Source of the DNA: Lunularia cruciata
Taxonomy: Eukaryota > Streptophyta > Marchantiopsida > Lunulariales > Lunulariaceae
Direction: 5' to 3'
DNA length: 64,000 nt
NCBI GenBank assembly: GCA_948567375.1
Contig: OX419757.1
Span: 68,703,836-68,767,835, forward strand
The position numbers and the translations under genes are program-made. The notes under the pieces are model-generated. The model was not told the DNA's origin, did no database searches, and saw only the letters and a program-made list of their open reading frames with translations. This document shows positions 60,951 to 64,000 of this stretch, one piece after another (positions within the stretch are counted from its first letter, which is position 1; every line of letters starts with the position of its first letter).

Positions 60951-62334
60951 ACCACTCCGAGTAAACCCAGTGTGTACTGCAAGGCTAACTCCTCTAGAAT
61001 CTCCAAAGAACTCCATCATGACAAAGTAACCCCAACAACAAACTAGAACCACCAACTGCAACTGCAAGTTGCAACCGCAAGTACCGCACCAAGTGCCAAC
61101 ACCACCAAGTGCCAATACCAACTAAGCACCACCCACTAATGTAACTCTAACCTAGATAACTACACTAGGGGAAAATGAAACATGTAACTTGCCATCATAA
61201 CACATACTCTCATGGTGTGGAGATCATCACTTCCTACCTCACCACAGAGAAACAAAGGTAGTCTGACTGGTCATCACTCCAGCCTCACTATCGAGAGCAC
61301 ACCAAAGTACCAACGCTCAAAAGTCAATGCACCTTACACAAACGTGGTGCACAAACAGGACAAAAGTAAAGAATGGAGGGGGTCCAATCACAAGAAATCT
61401 AAAAAGAAACCCTCCATCTCATAACACAACATGGGACTAACTCTGCCACCATTTGGCATTTGACATAAGAGATGTTTGTATCTAAGTCCTAAGCTACCAA
61501 GATTACCAAGAATGGGATCAAACTGCCTTTCCTAACCAAAGCCACATGTGTATAGATAACAGTAGCACAGTCATTAGGAGAACAAGTGAGGGTGGACCAG
61601 CTGGCTAGGGCACCAGTCTAGGAACAAGAGATCTAGGGGTCAAACCATGTTGCACATAATCTAGCAAGAAAGGCAGATTTTGCCAACCAATGCCAAGATC
61701 TACTCTAAACAAGCTAGCCTCATGCCAGCAAGCTGGCTTGCTTGCCCTTCTAGGCCTTTGTAACCTCTCATAGCCCACAGCCCTATGCCTTGAAGCCTCT
61801 AAATGCCAAATGAGGCCTTTCTTCTTGCTACTTCAAACCTCCTCCAAAATTAGCAAAACTTCTCCAAACTTGCAAAAGTCCTCCAAATCTGGCCAAAATT
61901 TGACATAAATTCCATCCAAAATCTGACGTAAACCCTAAAGTTGGCTATCCGCCAATTCCCTTGCTAACTTTCCACTCAAGCCAAATTGACAACACATGTT
62001 TCTCCAAATCACAAATCATGAGAATAGCTTCCCAACTCCACCTTCAATTTGACTTATGAGCCCAACTCGCAACAAATTGGTCTTACCTTCACCTCTTGAG
62101 CTCAAAATTATAACCATTGCTCAAAATTTGCTCCTTCTTTGCTTGAAAATTGGCCAGCGCTTTTGCATACCGTCTGCTTTACTGCCAAATCTGCATCAAT
62201 TCAATGAGATTCTGCACACTAGGGAAAAGTTGAACTTGAATTGAGCTACCAACAATCCACCGAGCTTGGAGATACCACCAACACTCAACGTTCTTGCACC
62301 CGATTTCCTATTGACTTCACTTCTCTGATGTAAT
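60951..62334 (-). other. Leader region between the right LTR and gag
   Basis: No coding signature is recognised. Directly inside the right LTR, the minus strand reads TCAGAGAAGTG after CTGATTACA. This overlaps the end of the usual tRNA-Met primer site (ATCAGAG), but the first bases do not match, so the primer is uncertain. Confidence 0.5.
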
Positions 62335-62780
62335 CAGATTGTTTACCACTCTCAACTCAACTCAACACATGTCAATACTTAATCTGTCACGCTATAATCT
62401 ACCAACAATTGGGCACTAATTACAGTCAAGCCACACTCACTCCAACATAGAGAATCCAGGTGGCACTCGCCGTCCTCTATCCACCATAGCCAAGAACTCA
62501 AAGGCTCAACATCAAAGAAATGAGCTCTCTGGAGCTGCACTTCAAAATTATACCCCCTGGACTCGAGCTAGGTCTAAACCGTAACGGTCCCGCTGATAGC
62601 TCACTTGAAGGTGCAAATGGTGCAAAGTGACGGTGGGCCCCACCATGAAGTTAGTACCCCAAACAAAAAATCTGACCGTCGGAAAGTAGTCTTTGAAAAA
62701 GTGCTGAAATAACTCTAACTACTATCACTGCAACTCCAGTGTCCGAGCAATCTAGATGTGACACTACAAATGGCATGACA
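62335..62780 (-). repeat. Right-hand LTR of the older element (block B only)
   Basis: About 446 bp align to 45498-45613 plus 52483-52814. In minus orientation it runs from TGTCATGCCATTT to CTGATTACA. The roughly 110-bp block A that precedes B in the left LTR is missing. Confidence 0.85.
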
Positions 62781-64000
62781 ATGGAGGAAAGCTACCTCTC
62801 TTCTTGAAGTGACATGATATAATATTGTTGTAGATAACAAAATTATACTTTGGCATCCTCCAAAGCTGAAGTAATATTCAAACAATTAAGAGTGCAGCAA
62901 GCAATAAAAGTGCCAATTATCCATGGCTTTCAAGTGATTATAGAAGATTAAGAAGGCAGATTTTGCTAGTCATAAAGAATAAGAGGATTTAGGTTCCTAA
63001 GAGGTTGAAGTATAAATAGTTGGATGCATAATTAAGTTTGTCTTTATAGATTTTAACTCAATATTCAATGTAATAATGGAAAGGACATCTCATAAGTTGG
63101 GATATACCTTATATACATATCTGAGCCTACTTTTATTTTAAGATTTGCAAATGACCCCAAAGAATACCCTTGGTATTGTTGTCCAATGTGCTGACTACCA
63201 TTAGTGGTGTTTCTATTCACCTCAACTCCATTATTCTTTAGCTTGTAACTAAAACCGATTATCTATTTTTTATAAGAAGACCTTGGTTGCATGGAGGCCT
63301 TGTGATGGTATTGGTATCAACACAAGCCCAAGTTCCAAGAACCAAAATCAAAAGTTCAAAATGGTTAAAATGTATTGGAAGAAGATCTCTCATCTTGGAG
63401 AAATGCCATCCTTGAGCAAAGATGTTATCAATAACCTTGGGTGTTACAAGATAGATGAGGACGAAGGAGAAAATAACAATCTTGAAGATCAAGGAGAGAA
63501 CTTGGCCATATTAAGGAAGAATCATATTAGCCATGTGAAATGTATTGTCAATCCAGATGATTGACAAGAGTGGTCATAACCAAAGAGAAGGTCTTGAAAG
63601 TATCCAAGCAATTGTCTTTAGATGAGTACAAAGAGTATGTGGTAAAATTTTAGTTATATCAAGCTATCTTTCCATGGAAGTTTGAGAAGATTCTTGCCAT
63701 CCCTAAACAATTTGGTGCATATTTTATTGATTTGGTAGATGCAATTCTTATTTTCCAATGATAATATTGACTCAAATCAAAGTACTCATTATTAATGAAG
63801 GATAAAATAAATAGGTTTCTTTGGGTGGGATATGGTAGGGAATGAATTTCATCTATTGTAGTTGTATCTAAGGAGAAGACATGCAAAATTAGAGTGCATG
63901 AAGACTTCTAGAAGTTGAATGGAACTACAACAAATTATCATCATCCATTGCTCTTCATGGATTCTATTCTTGATCAAGTTGTAGGACATCCTTGTTGCAA
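62781..64000. other. AT-rich flank without a recognised gene
   Basis: The longest open frame (63283-63564, plus, 93 codons, Lys/Asn/Glu-rich) has no recognisable domain and may be decayed repeat sequence. Nothing else is supported. Confidence 0.45.

Larger units (their letters stand above)
45390..62780 (-). mobile_element. Older Ty3/gypsy element encoding a DNA methyltransferase and PHD-like module
   Basis: Reading on the minus strand, the order is LTR-derived block (62780-62335), gag with CCHC knuckles, protease-like region, C5 DNA methyltransferase, reverse transcriptase, RNase H, integrase, PHD-like module, a G-rich polypurine tract (about 52924-52935) and a second LTR (52930-45390). That second LTR is split by the younger element at 45614-52477. 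Order of RT, RNase H then IN places it in Ty3/gypsy (Metaviridae). The extra methyltransferase and PHD modules are unusual. Every coding part has stops or frameshifts, so this copy is not functional. A 4-bp ATGG lies at both outer edges. The outer boundaries are uncertain because the LTR pieces are permuted. Confidence 0.8.

Noticed and set aside
1-64000. CRISPR arrays, rRNA genes, bacterial operon signals
   Set aside because: No regularly spaced palindromic repeats, rRNA cores or Shine-Dalgarno-led gene strings are seen. The window is eukaryotic nuclear DNA.

Overview
The window looks like nuclear DNA of a land plant. It has intron-rich genes of plant-type families, plant-type telomere repeats (TTTAGGG) and Ty3/gypsy retrotransposons with tRNA-Met primer sites. 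Short introns (mostly about 80-350 bp) and recognisable but diverged NCA1, CDC6 and MBD genes would suit a bryophyte, perhaps a moss. That placement is inference, not something the sequence proves.

Left part (1-29 kb): gene-bearing DNA of moderate GC. Four multi-exon genes could be rebuilt from splice signals and reading-frame continuity, all on the minus strand: a DUF4050-family protein (6.2-8.1 kb), an NCA1-like RING/TPR catalase chaperone (15.2-17.5 kb, with a 5'UTR intron), the replication licensing ATPase CDC6 (20.4-24.65 kb, 13 exons found) and an MBD10/MBD11-like methyl-CpG-binding-domain protein (25.9-28.3 kb, 3 exons). For NCA1 and CDC6 the last exon is unresolved, and so is the first exon of CDC6. 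The stretches between them hold microsatellites, short tandem duplications, an interstitial telomeric tract and no gene I can name.

Right part (29-64 kb): AT-rich, repeat-filled DNA. It holds diverged copies of an unknown repeat (30.7-32.2 and 39.1-40.6 kb), a solo LTR (37.4-38.1 kb) and a nest of two Ty3/gypsy elements. The younger one (45,614-52,477, plus strand) is a chromodomain-bearing chromovirus with intact LTRs, a PBS, a PPT and a perfect 5-bp target duplication. It sits inside one LTR of an older minus-strand element (about 45,390-62,780).

The main discovery is in that older element. Between its protease-like region and its reverse transcriptase it carries a C5 cytosine DNA methyltransferase domain, with motifs I, IV, VI, VIII and X all recognisable. 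Downstream of integrase it carries a PHD-finger-like Cys/His module. The gene order is gag(CCHC)-PR-DNMT-RT-RNaseH-IN-PHD, so the element once encoded both a DNA-methylation writer and a possible histone reader. This copy is dead: it has stops, frameshifts and insertions. Its LTR arrangement is also odd and resembles a linearised two-LTR circle.
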